DNA of 64,000 bases from Cylindrobasidium torrendii FP15055 ss-10 (GCA_000934385.1 KN880471.1:1-64000); one strand, 5' to 3'. Counted from the first letter of the stretch, positions 1-13,231 are shown. Made by a program: numbers and translations. The notes: a model not told the origin generated them from the sequence alone.

Positions 1-94
1 GTATACTTCTGTAGATTTTATGATACATTGAAATGGATCACAAATTGAAATTTGACACAGAACTGTACCGATGCCCACCAAAGAAAAAGCATGC

Positions 95-574
95 CTAAGT
101 TATGCCGAAATACTGCTGTCTACTGCTGTGCACGGAGCGCACACGCCTGGACTTACTGCTGTTTACAGCGGATCCGTTCAAAACTGGCGGTAACTGTCCG
201 TGGATTCTATTTACATATTTTTCACTTATTTCCACCAATTCTCACCGACACATTTCCCGCTGGGCCTCATTCCTGCATATAGTATCAACCGTCGCGCAAA
301 GAGACGTCCAGAGAGCGGGAGTGCTCTGGGCAACTGCGCGCCAATACTTGCTGACCATGGCTATTCGCGCGGGTACGGCAACACCTCCAGCTGTGATGGC
401 CAAGATTGTATTTGGGATGTCCGATGAATGGGTGGCCAGGATAAAGATGTAGGACAGAAGCTCGATGGGCAAGTCTTTGACGAGAGGTGAAGCACCATTG
501 AGTCCACGGTATGGGGTTATCGCGTGATAGAACGGCGGAGGTGACATGCTGGACGCTTGAAGGTGGGAATACAT
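95..574 (-). CDS. F-box domain protein fragment
   Basis: The first exon (574-about 244) encodes an F-box-like segment: a PIELLSYIF motif followed about 35 residues later by VSKYWRAVAQSTPALWTSL, the usual start of Agaricomycete F-box/LRR proteins. F-box proteins recruit substrates to SCF ubiquitin ligases. After the F-box a GTGAGA donor can join an AG near 198; the second exon then stops at 95-97, giving a product of only about 150 residues with no leucine-rich repeats. That is far shorter than full family members, so this is either a truncated copy, common in these genomes, or a gene whose 3' part I could not follow. Start Met at 574 is one of two candidates (MSPPP a little downstream is the other). 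The F-box call is moderate and the second exon is weak. Confidence 0.45.
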
Positions 575-1477
575 CTCGAGTGAAGCCTGTTTTTGTATTC
601 CTTGCGAGCGAGTCCACCCTAAGATGCAATAGATTATTGTCTATGGATGATCAGCCGCGCTCTGGTTTGCAAAGCACAATAGAACGCACAATAATTAACC
701 AATTGTTACGGGGACAACAAGCGACAGGACGTGCTGTCCGAGGCCGTGAAGGGGGGAGAAGGAAAAAGGAAGAAAACACGAGCGCGACAAAGTTCCAGCT
801 TCTATTGCGCCTGACAAAGGACCATTGCGACTTCCATAATTGCTCAAAGACAAGGTAAAGACGCAAATAGGCCTCTTGAGGGCGATCGCCAGTGGCCGAC
901 TTACCCCATCGGGTCGATCGCCGGACGTTGCCGAAAAGCCTGATTTGGGCGTTAGTTTGTCCTCGTCGCCTTTTGGGAGGGCTCGGGCCTGTATTGCACA
1001 GGGTCCAAGCTGGTCAAAGGGCTCAAAGGATGGTTTTCACGCAGAGTATATTTGTCGCACGAGGATCCTTCGGCGCACCGGGAAAGCAAGGCCAGCGTTT
1101 CGAGAGAGACAGTTGGGTACTATCCGGTCCCTTTGATGCAATACCTACTTAGTCTTCAACGGCTCGAAGAAAGCGCCAATATCGTCCAAAGCGAAGAACT
1201 GCAATCCGCGCACCGTAAATTCTGTAAGAAACAGTCCCTTGGCCGACTCACATCCCAGGATTAGGTCCGCAACTCGGTTGGAAAACTAGTTTTTAGCTCA
1301 TGGCGAGCTCTGATCATCTGATACAAAGTCGCAAAGCATCTACGTGGTCTAAGTCTATAAAAGTCTGAGGTAGGCTGTCTATCGAAACCGTTTATCCTGC
1401 TGCAAAACCGCGACGAGTGGCAGGAGGCTGTAAGACCCAATATGCTGATCTCATGTGGCCAAAAAAGACTGCACTCT
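575..1477. other. intergenic, no gene seen
   Basis: Between the F-box fragment and the 3' end of the transporter. Only short overlapping open frames on both strands, none with a recognisable domain or consistent splice sites. Confidence 0.4.
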
Positions 1478-3426
1478 TTAAGTGACATGATACCGACTTC
1501 TTGCGCGAATCCTCTTGCCGTACTTCCAGAAGAGAATAGGGCTAAGTGAGGAATGAACATCGTCGAGTAACAGGCAAGATGCGACGGAAGACTCACGCTG
1601 GACATCCAACCACAATAGCAACGGCAGCCAAAATCGAGTCTCCTTTTCCGTACCCCAATTTGGCGTACATCGCCGGGGCAAATAATGGGAAGCCAAAACC
1701 AGCAAGTGAGCGGAAGAACGACACGGCAGCAAGTGCAGACGCTGCATAGAGCGTGAAGCAGTCGACAACGTAGGTCTGCATGCTCTGGAAGCACAGAATA
1801 ATGCCCGCGCCTACGAGGGCTATTCCAATGTCTGTTCCAATCCAGTGCGTGTGCGTCTCTGCACACCATCCCGCAATAAACAGACCGGCTGGGAGAAGCA
1901 CTGAGGCCGGTACCATCGCAGCTACACCGTGGAATCAGAGGCAGTAGTGTCAAGTTCGAGAAGATGTACATACGGACACGGAATTCAGGCTCTCCCTGAC
2001 CACCATTCTTGTTCTTCAGATAGATGTAAATTCTGTCCATAATCCGGGCGTTGAGCTGAGAGGCCCCCGTAATGCCGATACCAAGCGCAATATAGTGCAA
2101 ACCGGCGATACCTGTACTCTGGTGGTAGACGTCGCGGTAGATGGAGGGAATCGTCGTCAGGAAAACTGGGCCATGGTCAATTTCGACCTTAGGAGTGGCG
2201 AGGGAACGAGGACGCACGATAGAGTGTTCCATACACGAAAGCCATGTAAACAGCAATAACCTGCATGATGGGCTCTTGGAAGAACATGGCAAACGGTCGG
2301 ATGAGAGACTTTGCGAATATTGTCTTCCAGTGTCGCGTTTCCTGTTTTTCAAACACCGTCTTCACTGTCCGGGAGCCCTTCTCTACATCCATGGCAGCGC
2401 GTATCCTCTGCGCCTTTTGCTCTAGAAGGAGCGGTGCGAAAGCTATAGCATCATGGTCAGAGAGCCTCGCGAGTTCAATGCAGCGGTACGCACATTCGCG
2501 CAGCCAAAAGAGCCCCAAAATCTGCACACCGACTGTAAAGATCGAAGTGGACCAAAACACCCATCTCCAAGTCGTGCGCTCTGCGATCCATGCACCTGCG
2601 ACGGGACCAATGACGGGTCCTAGTAAAGGAGCAAGGGAGTAGACACCAATGGCCTTGCCACGCTCTTCCGTCCGCCAAATATCGCCAAGAACGCCTCCGC
2701 CCACAGCAAGGGGAGTACTACCTCCAAGTCCAGCGAAGAATCGGAAAATGATGATTTGCGTCTTCGATTGTGCAAAGCCACATGAAAGGTTCCATGCTGC
2801 AAGAGTATGAGAAAAGTATGGAAGCAAACGAGCTTGTGGGGCTCACCAAAGAAGAAGAGATTCGAAATTTGGATAACCCGTGAGCGACCGTAGATTTCAC
2901 TCAGTGGGCCCAGAAACTACAGCAAGATGAAGGATGAGCACAAGTCAAGGGAAAGCGCAGAAGAGAAGGCTGACCAACGGTCCAATTGCTGTTCAGAGAT
3001 AAGGATATGAAGAGCTGTGATGTAGCGAACGACGCACCGAAAGCCAAAATGAACACCGATATGGTGAGGGCAATCTCTGTACTGTTGGTGATACCGAACG
3101 TGGCTGCCATATCTGCGCTTCCTGGTGCAATCATAGATGAAGAGACGGGCGATACAAATGTGAAGAGCGAGACGATGAACGTCGAACGCCATCGTTTCGC
3201 AGGCGTCCAGCTATCGGTCGTGAGTGGGACAGTACACAAGTGTAAAGGGATACGAGACGCACTTTTTGGGGTTCTGTGGGTCGTCCGGGCCATCCCAATC
3301 TACAATAATTTCATCCTCTGGCGTCGTCTGTGGATGCCTGAGAGTGTCTTCGTCGGATCCATGGGAGGCAACAGCCTCGTCGTCGTCTCGGCGTTTGTCC
3401 ACACTGTCGTCCAGTGGGGAGTTCAT
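1478..3426 (-). CDS. MFS transporter, DHA1 multidrug/polyamine type
   Basis: Plasma-membrane proton antiporter of the major facilitator superfamily, drug:H+ antiporter 1 class; substrate unknown. Nine exons (3426-3263, 3210-3038, 2988-2975, 2916-2847, 2796-2494, 2442-2218, 2165-1974, 1921-1597, 1541-1478) give 509 residues, normal for the family. The hydrophilic N-terminus ends with the family signature DWDGPDDPQNPKNW. AIGPL and PLSEIYGRS (loop 2-3) follow, then RFFAGLGGS and a GPVIGPVAGAWI segment (DHA1 motif C region), and the C-terminal FWKYGKRIRARSRY is typical. Exon 3 is only 14 nt and is needed to rebuild AIGPL. A TATAAAG lies about 160 bp upstream of the ATG. No neighbour suggests a secondary-metabolite cluster. 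Identification as a DHA1 exporter is firm; any substrate would be a guess. Confidence 0.88.
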
Positions 3427-4378
3427 GATGGGCGTGAGTCGTGAAAAACAAAGTCATGCTTCAAATGGCCGTCGCTTATATGCGTCCAGAAGTGACATGA
3501 GACCAGCAGCAAGGCCCGGTCAGGATCGGACGAGCGCGCACAATTTTGCCGGTCCTGCGGCTCTTTTGGAACGCTGGTTCAGCTTTATAGCTCTGTAAAT
3601 AGCATATTATCCCACATTGGGTATTCCGCGTTCATCATCGCAATGGAATAACATACACAAGAGGCATAACGGCAGTAAAGAGAGCAAAGAAGGATGATGC
3701 GTGATTTTGTCAGCAACAATGACAGGGACGGAAGCTATTTCTGTAGTGCTTGTTCCAAAAATGGTCGTGCGATTGGACATTCCTGTTTCGAGGCCGCACT
3801 CGATATCTCTGTGTATCCCAGCCTTCCTCATCTATCCTAGTACGACTTCAGTCATTCGCTAAGGTTTCTGAATCATTGACGTATCTGCCGAATTGATAGA
3901 CCAGACGTCTTTGGCATCATTAAATCTGAGCATCGAGCAGGCTGGTCGACGCGATGTCGAGGTAAAGCGGAATTTGGACTTATCATATTTAACGAACAGT
4001 CACGGTATCATGAAGTTAATAACACCGACGCAGGGAGGGCCCGCAAAGCGATTGCGCAAGTCATGGCACAGGTGACACCATCTGCTCCTGGGACGGCAAA
4101 GTAGGACATGGCCAACAGAGACATCGTAGATGTTGCGTAGAGGGAGTTGCATGCTTCGTCACCTTCTATCATGTCCTTCGATGCCAAACCAACCCACAGC
4201 GCTCCCATGATTGAGCTTGCTCAGATATGTATTTGTGTCAAATAAACCGTCTCTATTATAATGTGCTAGTTATGTGAAGTCGTCAAAGGTCGTAAAGTCG
4301 TCGCGTACCCAGTGGAAGGGTAGTATACAAAATTGTCGGTTGTCCTCATCGGTGCCACTCAAGTCTACTCCTCCAACT
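3427..4378. other. intergenic upstream of the MFS transporter
   Basis: Holds the transporter promoter (TATAAAG on the minus strand at 3583-3589). A minus-strand open frame at 4008-4208 is hydrophobic but short and unrecognised. Nothing else supported. Confidence 0.35.
3583..3589 (-). promoter_or_regulatory. TATA box of the MFS transporter
   Basis: TATAAAG on the minus strand, about 157 bp upstream of the start codon at 3426. Position is plausible for a fungal core promoter with a short leader; not tested. Confidence 0.35.
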
Positions 4379-4759
4379 TCACTGACTCCGGTACCTTTCC
4401 GCTATCACCTGCGCTTCTGACTTGCGTCCTTTCCTACCCAGCAACTTCAACATCCCAGTACTAGTGCCTTTGCCCGACTTGTTACCCCGCACGCGTCCGT
4501 CAATGCCACCAACGAATCTTTTGTTGGGACCCAATAACCGTTGGAGGAAGCGTGCAGCGCGCATTCTGACCCCCGGAAAACCGCTGAAGACGTGGGATGG
4601 TGCTACTGCTGTGATGGATGCAGCTTCCGAGTTGATATCGCGGGGAATGTCCAGCGCGAGTCGCGTGTGGCCACCAGGATTTGACGATGAGCGTGTGGGA
4701 TATCTGCTCCCCAGACGCGTTGACGGAGCGGCAGGAAGTGGCTTGTTCTTCTGCGCCAT
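4379..4759 (-). CDS. small basic hypothetical protein
   Basis: Single-exon frame of 126 residues starting MAQKNKPLPAAP. I chose this ATG rather than the longer in-frame upstream one because its context (ACAATGGCG) is a good fungal start and the extra upstream residues are low in coding character. The N-terminal third is Pro/Ser/Arg rich and probably disordered. A middle segment reads VFSGFPGVRMRAARFLQRLLG, and the C-terminal 45 residues are strongly basic (GRVRGNKSGKG, LLGRKGRKSEAQ). No signal peptide, membrane segment or known domain. The basic tail would fit nucleic-acid or membrane-surface binding, which is inference only. I do not recognise a family. Confidence 0.5.
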   Translation of the reverse strand: MAQKNKPLPAAPSTRLGSRYPTRSSSNPGGHTRLALDIPRDINSEAASITAVAPSHVFSGFPGVRMRAARFLQRLLGPNKRFVGGIDGRVRGNKSGKGTSTGMLKLLGRKGRKSEAQVIAERYRSQ

Positions 4760-5064
4760 TGTGGTCGAAAAAGTCGATGTATGCTTTGGTATGTAGCTTC
4801 CTCGCCCGAGGTCGTGGTCGTGGTCGTCGTTAAGGAAAGGAACTGGCTCCGCGTGATGGGTCGTGCACAGGCGCACTTTGTCGAGTGATGCCTTGTGATG
4901 GTTGCTTAGCCAATGCCTGGAACGTCTTTCGACTCCACGAGGCGTTTGCCTTTGCCTCATCAAAGCCAATTGTGGTCGACAGTGGAGAAACAGGCCGGCA
5001 GTACCACACGGCCCACTGCGTTCAATGCCGGCCAACCTCTGACTAGGTCTATTAGGATAGCATC

Positions 5065-5524
5065 CTATCTGACCACATCGTTTTCGCGCAGGGTTTGATT
5101 CTGGGAGACAACAAGCAGGGCGTACACCGTTTCGATTTGTGGCATGTTGACCCTTGCCTTACGCGCCATACAAACTACTGCTCCCCAGATGACCTCGATT
5201 TCCATTAACACACCCTTTTCCAGGCCTTTGAGCGTGGATGGTTTGTGGAAGCTGTTCGGCTAGAGCGTGTGTATGAGGTGACAGCAGAGATTGCGCAAGA
5301 GTGGCTTTTGGTTTGACCGATACACTGACCTGCGAGTGTCCGCTGCCTGTCGAAGTGATAATTTCGTCTATGGTTGTTTCTGCGCTCTCTTCTTCGATTC
5401 AGAGGACGCAAGCTGGGCGCGACTTAGGCTATTTGAACAGAACGGTCTCGCCCAAGTGGAAGTGGTGCGAACGTTGTACAGCACCAAGCTCAATTACTAG
5501 ACCTTCTTTCCTCCCTGTAGGCAT
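5065..5524 (-). pseudogene. ketopantoate-reductase-like (PanE/ApbA) C-terminal relic
   Basis: Ketopantoate reductases make pantoate for coenzyme A with NADPH; fungi also carry many PanE-like paralogues of unknown role. Segments 5391-5330 and 5259-5065 splice in phase (donor GTCAGTG, acceptor CTCTAG) and read like the PanE C-terminal domain: a TTIDEIITS stretch, then SFHKPSTLKGLEKG, MEIEVIWGAVV, and MPQIETVYALL near the end. This is the expected order, with the family Lys-Pro-Ser and Glu-Ile-Glu-Val positions present. The only start I can join is a short exon 5524-5503, giving 92 residues with no Rossmann domain (a full enzyme has roughly 300-350). Frames upstream to about 5960 have stops. I call it an N-terminally truncated or decayed copy; a longer intact gene with introns I failed to see is the alternative. 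Confidence 0.5.
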
Positions 5525-7783
5525 GATGCTCTTCTGTAAACTTGCAAGTGACTATGGAGGTGGAGGGTAAGTTAACTATTATCGCGAGAGATTAAATTGA
5601 TGAATGGGATTACCTGGGAATTGCATATCTGCGGGCTCGCGGACCCGCGGCATTCTCGATAGGACGCAGTGTAGGGCGGTGGTACAGCATATATCACCTT
5701 GCTTGCAAGGTCAATCGCCTGACCGATATTCATTACCCTGTGCCGACACATTTCAAATAATACCAAACATTGTTGTTGCCAAACACTGTGTCGCCAAACA
5801 CACCACTGGTTCCCTACCAAGCCTGCTTTCCTTGTGAAGGCGCGCAATTTCGACGCAAATTTAAAACTGATAGAACAGGATATTAGGCCAAAATGCACAC
5901 CTCTTGGGCTCATCTGGAGACCATCCACACATCGACCAATAATATCATGAGGAATACTTTGCACATTGAGTATACCAGGGCTTGGGTTTTCCTCGTTTCT
6001 TCCTCTCCCATACCCGTTCTCCGATATTCCCTCTTTCCTGATCCTTCCCCTTTGTGTTGTAACCTCCAGCTGTATTTTAGCATACCCGCTAAAAGCCCTA
6101 TGCTCAATTTCTAATCATTGGGAAAGGCTTTCGCCTTCCCGTCACCGTTGCGGTGGCCACCTTTCACTTTAAATGCCTTTTTTCATTGTGTGTATCAATA
6201 TCGGTAGTGCAATGAGCTAACGACCTCCTCAAGGGATAGGTAGAAGTACCCGAAGTACAGAGTTCAATGCCAGTTCTGTGGGATGTTTGAGGGCGGCAAG
6301 TAAATGATGCACGCCGCCTGCCGCCGCCGCGGACTTTTCGACCGTCTCGGTGAACACATGACTAACCAATTTCCCAACTGCGAGAAGGGTGTCGCATCTT
6401 TCGCAGAGTTATGGCTGCAAGCCTCTCCCTCACAGGCAGCTGCCTTCGGAAGTTACTTGATTTTATCCAAGTCTGGTCATCAACAATTTACTAATGGGTA
6501 CAGCACCTGGGCAATACGACATTCAGACGTGTTCTCAGCCGCAATGCTGAACATACGTCAAGGCCTCGTCAACGACCAACTCCCACGTCGCCAGTGATTC
6601 CCGTTGAAATGGGCTTGTGGCACTCAGGGCTGCTGCAGCGAGTACGTCTTGCGCGCAAACGTTGCTGCAACAAACTGATACTTACGAGGGCGCAAAGGGT
6701 AGCGCTGGCCTTCTTTCCAACTAAGTGGCCTATTCTGGACCGTCTTGTACGACAGGTACAGTGCGTCGCTTTTCTCATGCGCATAACACAAACTAACGTG
6801 CTTGTAGCATCTATAAGTCCGATGGGTACGTAGGAACAACTTACATATTCCGACTCTGCAGGGTTGCCAGAAACTCTAGTACTTGAGCGAACGTCTTCGC
6901 TAGTCTACACTCTCATGTTCGCCGTGTGGTCCCTACTTTTGGTCATGTATACTCACGGTACCGTGTTGTCTTGATCTATATGTATCGCTGTGCATTGGTA
7001 TCTCTCGTTGTGCTTAGGGCGGTTATCTACTACCCGCGTAGCATCAAGGCTTCCCCTCATCGTTCCCGGGCTTATTTGCGTATAGTACGCGCACCAAGCC
7101 CTCCCATGTATTTGTATCCTGAAATCTACACCGCTGTCCTTTTGTGGGTCGGCATCTGCTCATCATGAGTATCTCGCTTGTGATGGGATCCCCCCCTGGA
7201 TTGGGGTCTCTCAACTTTGCTTGTTTATTCATTATCAAGGGGACTCACGAAGCATTCAAGCAAGCAAGGTTTCTGCCGCCAGGGCGGCACTTCCCGAGTA
7301 CACGTTTCGTTACGACAGCTCGTTCAAGTCTCGTGCTACTTCACGACGTCGAGTTTTTGACAAGGATAGGATTTTGAGGAGGACAGTTCGACATGGCAAT
7401 TGACATGACAATGCCTAGTAGTCGAGGCTCGGCAAATGTTAAGACAGGAGAAATGCCGATGGCGGCGCAAGCGCGAGTTTGCTGAGGCTGCTAGAGAAGA
7501 AGCTGGAGTCGAAATGTCCCATTGCACAGCATTCGGCGGCTCGGAGAGAACGTAAACTGGGCCATGGGCCAATATAACTCTCCAGAATTCTAGTTTCCAG
7601 GAAGCACACTCTGAGCACACTTGGAAAGGAACACTCGATCAGAGCTAAGCTGAAGCTAAGGTAAGCAGAGCTTGGCAATCAGCTTTGAGCAGTACACTCT
7701 CACTTTCGTCAAGCAACCCTCCTGGCGGTCCCTGTCTTCTACCTCTACCCTCCTCACGGACCACCCTCGTCTTCTGAACCAAC
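5525..7783. other. gene-poor stretch upstream of the flippase
   Basis: No gene could be assembled. The minus strand at 5572-5964 has an open frame that may be eroded N-terminal sequence of the PanE-like relic (an ASPQICNSQ patch), but I cannot connect it. A plus frame at 6304-6597 and a minus frame at 7439-7678 lack recognisable features. The last few hundred bases should include the flippase promoter. Confidence 0.35.
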
Positions 7784-10700
7784 ATGGCGGCGGGCCGCCC
7801 ATCGTCGCCGTATTATGATCAGGACGACGGTATTGACGAGGATCTGCGGCTGCGGACCGTGCGCACGGCGGCATCAGCGATAGCAGAGAGTGTGCGGCAT
7901 GAGCAAAGGATGGATAAGAAGAAGAAGCGGCGGTTCTTCCAGAGGCGCAAAAGCGACGCAAGCAAGAAATCGACAGCCGACGGCGCCGCGACCGGAGAAA
8001 TCCCTGGAGAGCGCAGAAACGTCTACGTGAACTACCCTCTGGCCGCAGACGAGTTGGACGCGAATGGAGAGGTGCTAGCACGCTATCAACGCAATAAAGT
8101 CCGGACGACGAGTGCGTCTATATTCTTCGTCTTGATGTCGCGGGACCTGACTGATTGGTGGGTGCAGAATACACTGTACTTACGTTCATACCCAAGAATC
8201 TTTACGAGCAGTTTCGCCGGTGCGTGATTATCTATCCTCCATCTCCATAATATACTCATTCCGCTCAGCGTTGCCAACATCTTCTTCTTGACACTGGTCA
8301 TCCTACAATGTACGCATCATGTTGACCTGGACCCCTCTGTTTGTCCTGACTTCTCGCAGTATTCCCCGTTTTTGGCGCGGCCACGGGGGCCGTAGCTGCG
8401 CTACCCCTTGCCTTTATTCTAACAGTGACGGCCATCAAAGATGCAGTCGAAGACTACCGACGTTCGCTGCTTGATGAGGAAGTCAACACATCGGCCACCA
8501 CCAAGCTCGGTACCTGGCGCAACGTGAACCAACCCAAGGACAACCGAACCTGGCTCGAAAGGTTATTCGGCCTCAACCAACCTGGCAAAGTCACCAAGGG
8601 TATACGCCGTCTCCGCGAGAAGGAGACCAATTCGGCCCGCATCATGCTTGCAAAAAGCGGCGGGGACGGTGCTGCAATGAATCCCGATTTTTCGGCTACT
8701 TCGTTTGACCTAGACGCGTACCGTGACCCACACAACGTACGCCGCCTCGAGGAAGCACAGAGCATGGACTCACATTCTTACCCTCCCTCGATGACAACCA
8801 ATCAATCCTCCCGCACACTCCTACCTGATGCAATGTCGCCTATGTCACTCAAATCCCACAACACACAGCACTCAAATGGTGTAGTCGACTACCGCCGCCA
8901 CGCAGGAGGGTCATCTCGCTGGGAACGCACGCTCTGGAAGAAGCTTGAAGTCGGTGACATTGTTCTTCTCCGCGACGATGATCAGGTCCCAGCGGACATT
9001 GTAGTTCTCTCAACATCAGACCCCGAAGGGATGTGCTACCTTGAGACCAAGAATCTGGATGGCGAAACAAATCTCAAGCCTCGCAAGTCCGTCAAGGCCA
9101 CATCCAACATGACCAGCGAAGATGACATCGAACGCTCTGCCTTCTACCTTGATTCTGAGCCGCCTCACCAGAATCTATACCTCTACCATGGTGTCCTGCG
9201 CTACAAGGACCCTCAATCTGGCGAGCGCCGACAAGAGCCTGTAACTATCAATGAGCTGCTTCTCCGTGGATGCTCTCTGCGGAATACCCAATGGGTCATT
9301 GGCCTTGTTGTCTTCACCGGTGCGGATACAAAGATCATGCTGAACGGGGGCGCGACGCCTTCCAAGCGCAGCAAGATCGAGAAGGAGACCAATTTCAATG
9401 TCATTGTCAATTTCGTTATTCTCATCGTGATGTGCGTTATTGGCGCTGTGTTCAATGGCGTCGAGGCAGGAGAGGCTGGTACGAGTCGCGAGGTTTTCGA
9501 GGCCGGGGCAGACGCGACAGACAGTGTTGTCCTCAATTCAATAATCACCTTTGTGTTCGTGCTTTCCTCGTCATTAATCGGCTTTCCTCACACCATTTCA
9601 GTTCGTGTCTGCTCGCCTTCCAGAATATCGTGCCTATCTCGTTGTACATTTCCATCGAAATTGTCAAGACTATCCAAGCGTACTTCATTTCGCAGGATAT
9701 CGACATGTACTACGAACCCTTCGACACGGCTTGCGTGCCCAAGACCTGGAATATCTCGGATGATCTCGGTCAAATCGAATATGTCTTCTCCGACAAGACT
9801 GGCACGCTCACCCAGAATGTCATGGAACTTCAGCGTGTTAGTATCGCGGGAGTACCCTATGGAGAAGGTGTGACAGAGGCTATGAAGGGCGCGGCAACAC
9901 GAGTGGGCAACGTTGACTCGATGGCGCCAGAGGAATTGAAAGAGAAGCTGGATGGCATGAAGGATGCGATGGTTGCCTGCATGGAACGAAGCTTCAAGAA
10001 TCGGTGGATGCAGGTCCCCAAGCTGACGCTCATTTCGCCCAAACTTGGTCAGCACCTATGTCGGGTGTTCACTGTACCGCGCTGACTGTGGTTCCAGCCC
10101 AGGATTTGACAAACCGTGAATCTGAACAGAGAACGAACGTGGTCGCATTCTTCCGCGCATTAGCACTCTGTCATTCAGTGCTGGCTGACAAGACGGAGGA
10201 CGGCCGTGTGGAGTACAAGGCGGAGAGCCCGGACGAGGCTGCCCTCGTTGCTGCTGCCAGGGACGTAGGGTTTCCGTTCGTTAAGAAAGGCAAGGATGGA
10301 TGCGATATCGAGGTAAGAACCCTACGTGTCATCAGTCATTCTAGCCATTGCTAATAACCATACTTCCAGATCATGGGTGGCCGTGAGCATTGGGCACTGC
10401 TCAAAGTTCTTGAGTTCAACTCTACGCGCAAGCGCATGTCTACCATTTATCGCGCTCCGGATGGCAAGATCATTTTATACTGCAAGGGCGCCGATTCAGT
10501 CATCTATGAGAGGCTGGGCAAAGACCAGGATATGACTTTGAGGGATGACACAGCGAGGGACATGGAAAGTACGTGACCCGAGACCGTGGCTTTGAGCGAA
10601 CTAAATATGACCATAGCCTTTGCTAACGCTGGCCTCCGAACACTGTGCATTGCCTACAAGTGGCTTACAGAGGAGGAGTACTTCACATGGGCCCGTGAAT

Positions 10701-13231
10701 ACGATGCGGCCACCAACGCTATCGAGAACCGTGACGAAGAAGTCGACAAGGCCACCGAACTCATCGAGAAGAACCTTAAGATTCTCGGTGCGACTGCTCT
10801 GGAGGACAAATTACAAGAAGGCGTTCCCGATGCGATTGAGACCTTACATCAGGCTGGCATCAAACTTTGGATTCTGACAGGTAAGTGTCTGGCAACGCCG
10901 TTCATCAATGATCCTGGCTAACATGGTTCTGTAGGTGATAAACTCCAGACGGCCATCGAAATTGGATACTCCTGTAACCTGTTAAAGAGCGACATGGACG
11001 TGATGATCATATCCGCCGAGTCTGCTGAGTCTGCGCGTTCACAAATTGAGGCCGCACTCAACAAGATCGCAAGCATGCTTGGCCCACCACAGTGGAAAAC
11101 AGGAAAGGGACCGGATCCCAAGACGCGAGGGTTCTTCCCTGGCGCGAAGGCGAGTTTTGCAGTCGTCATCGATGGTGATACGCTACGATATGCACTTGGT
11201 GACGACCTTAAGTCATTATTCCTGAGCTTGGGAACACAGTGTGAAACTGTCGTCTGTTGCCGTGTCAGTCCAGCACAGAAGGCACTGACGGTGAAGCTGG
11301 TAATTGCTTGTCTCCGTGGCTGGCACCAATCACTAACGTTCATGCAGGTCAAGGAAGGCGTGAACGCCATGACTCTTTCTATCGGGGACGGCGCCAACGA
11401 TGTTGCCATGATCCAAGAGGCAAACATTGGCTGTGGTCTCTTTGGTCTGGAGGGGTCCCAAGCAGCCATGTCAGCGGATTATGCGTTCGGACAGTTCAGG
11501 TTCCTAACCAAATTACTGCTGGTGCACGGACGCTGGAGTTACACACGCGTGGCAGATATGCACTCGAATTTCTTCTACAAGGTGGGCCTTATGAGTTCAA
11601 CATGTCTGGGTTGGAGTATGCTGACGATATAAAGAACGTTATTTGGACATTCGGCCTTTTCTGGTTCTTGCCATTCAGCAAGTGAGTGTAGTCTCTGCAA
11701 GCAGTCGGGATAGCACTGACTTTTCAACGTCCAGCTTTGACGCGACATACCTATACCAATACACATTCATCCTTTTGTACAACCTCGTCTTCACCTCGCT
11801 TCCTGTCATCGTCCTCGGCGGTATGATCATGATATAGCCTTCAGAACGTTGACTAATTCATTCACAGCATTTGACCAGGATATCAACGCCCAAGCTTCGT
11901 TGGCCTTTCCGCAATTGTACGTACGTGGAATCCGAGGGCTGGAATACACGCGTAGCAGGTTTTGGCTCTACATTCTCGATGGTCTCTATCAGAGTGCGGT
12001 TGTGTTCTTCATGCCCTGGACACTATGGAGCATTGCTGGGATCTCGGTGTCCTGGAACGGCAAGACGCTCGATTCCTTGGCGGATTTCGGTACGACCGTC
12101 GCTGTCGCAGCGATCATGGCAGCAAATTGTTTTGTTGGAATGAACACAAGATAGTGAGCGATGCCGAAGGAAGCGCTGGCCCTCATACTAACACATTTTC
12201 TTTAGTTGGACAGTCATGACCTGGATTGTTGTTTTTGGTTCGACAATTGTCATGCTACTGTGGATTGTCGTCTACTCGTTCTTCTTCTCCAGCGATTTTA
12301 TCGACGAGTTCATCATCTTGTACGGTACAGTGCAATTCTGGGCCGCCGTCATTTTCTCTGCCGTTGTTGCGCTCAGTAAGCCCTTTCTGCATTAGTATAC
12401 ACAATGCTGACCACCCGGGTTACAGCTCCTCGATTCTTTTGTAAGTTTGTGTCCGCTGCATATGCACCCTTGGACAAAGAGATTGTGCGCGAAATGTGGG
12501 TCATGGGCGACCTGAAGGACCAACTGGGCATCAGCCATCGCAGGGATCGTAAGAAGGCGGCCCAGCACGTCAGGTCGAATGGCTCTGGCCACGAGGCGTC
12601 ACCAATGTTCAATCATGGCAGAAATACGTCGGAAATGTCACTCGCGCCCGGTGGTCCTGTCTACGAGCCCGTTCTGACTTCAACACCGCCCACGACTGGA
12701 AGGCCGGGCCCCAGCGACGGCGATTATCAGCACTATCATGACCCACCCAGTCCGCTGTCAGGAGGGTATTCATATGAACCCAAGGACCCGTATGCGTCGT
12801 CTTATTCCCAGGGGCTCGCGCCACCTTCAAGAGACGACCTCGCACCGAGCGCAATGTCGTACTATTCAGCGACGGATCTTCCGCCAGCGTCCCCAATGGC
12901 CGATACACAATATCGATACGCGGATGGGAGCATAGGAGGACGACAGCCACCGGCGCAGTACTTTGAGATGGACGTCCGAAGTCCAGAGCCACAATCACCA
13001 TACCAAGCGCCATACCAGGCTCCGTACCAGCCACCGTCACCACGGACACCTTCATCGCCATTACACGTCCAGGCTGGGATGGGGATGCCTCCATCATCAT
13101 GGCATGCGCAAGAAGCGACAGATGCAAGCTATGCAACTGCCTTGGATGGGCAGGAGTATCTGAGTGCGACGCCTCAGGATGTGGCGAAGCGGGAGAGCAC
13201 GCAAAGCTGGCGAGGAGGTGTTGCTTTATAG
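7784..13231 (+). CDS. DNF1: P4-type ATPase, aminophospholipid flippase (Dnf1/2-like)
   Basis: Flips phosphatidylserine, phosphatidylethanolamine or related lipids to the cytosolic leaflet of plasma and trans-Golgi membranes, usually with a Cdc50-family subunit, to support vesicle budding and polarity. Fifteen exons (7784-8111, 8168-8219, 8269-8309, 8360-9554, 9602-10047, 10098-10312, 10370-10568, 10617-10880, 10935-11299, 11348-11581, 11635-11681, 11735-11820, 11868-12153, 12206-12375, 12426-13231) give 1577 residues, close to yeast Dnf1. Landmarks in order: basic N-terminus; NKVRTTKYTVFTFIP then FRRVANIFFL (TM1); actuator-domain DGET; phosphorylation motif DKTGTLTQN with Asp about 603; [14 protein letters not shown]-terminal membrane helices. 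The tail of about 270 residues is Pro/Gln/Tyr rich with YQAP repeats and probably carries trafficking or kinase sites. All catalytic motifs are intact. Dnf1/2 rather than Drs2 or Neo1 is judged from length and the long loop before the actuator domain. Confidence 0.95.
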
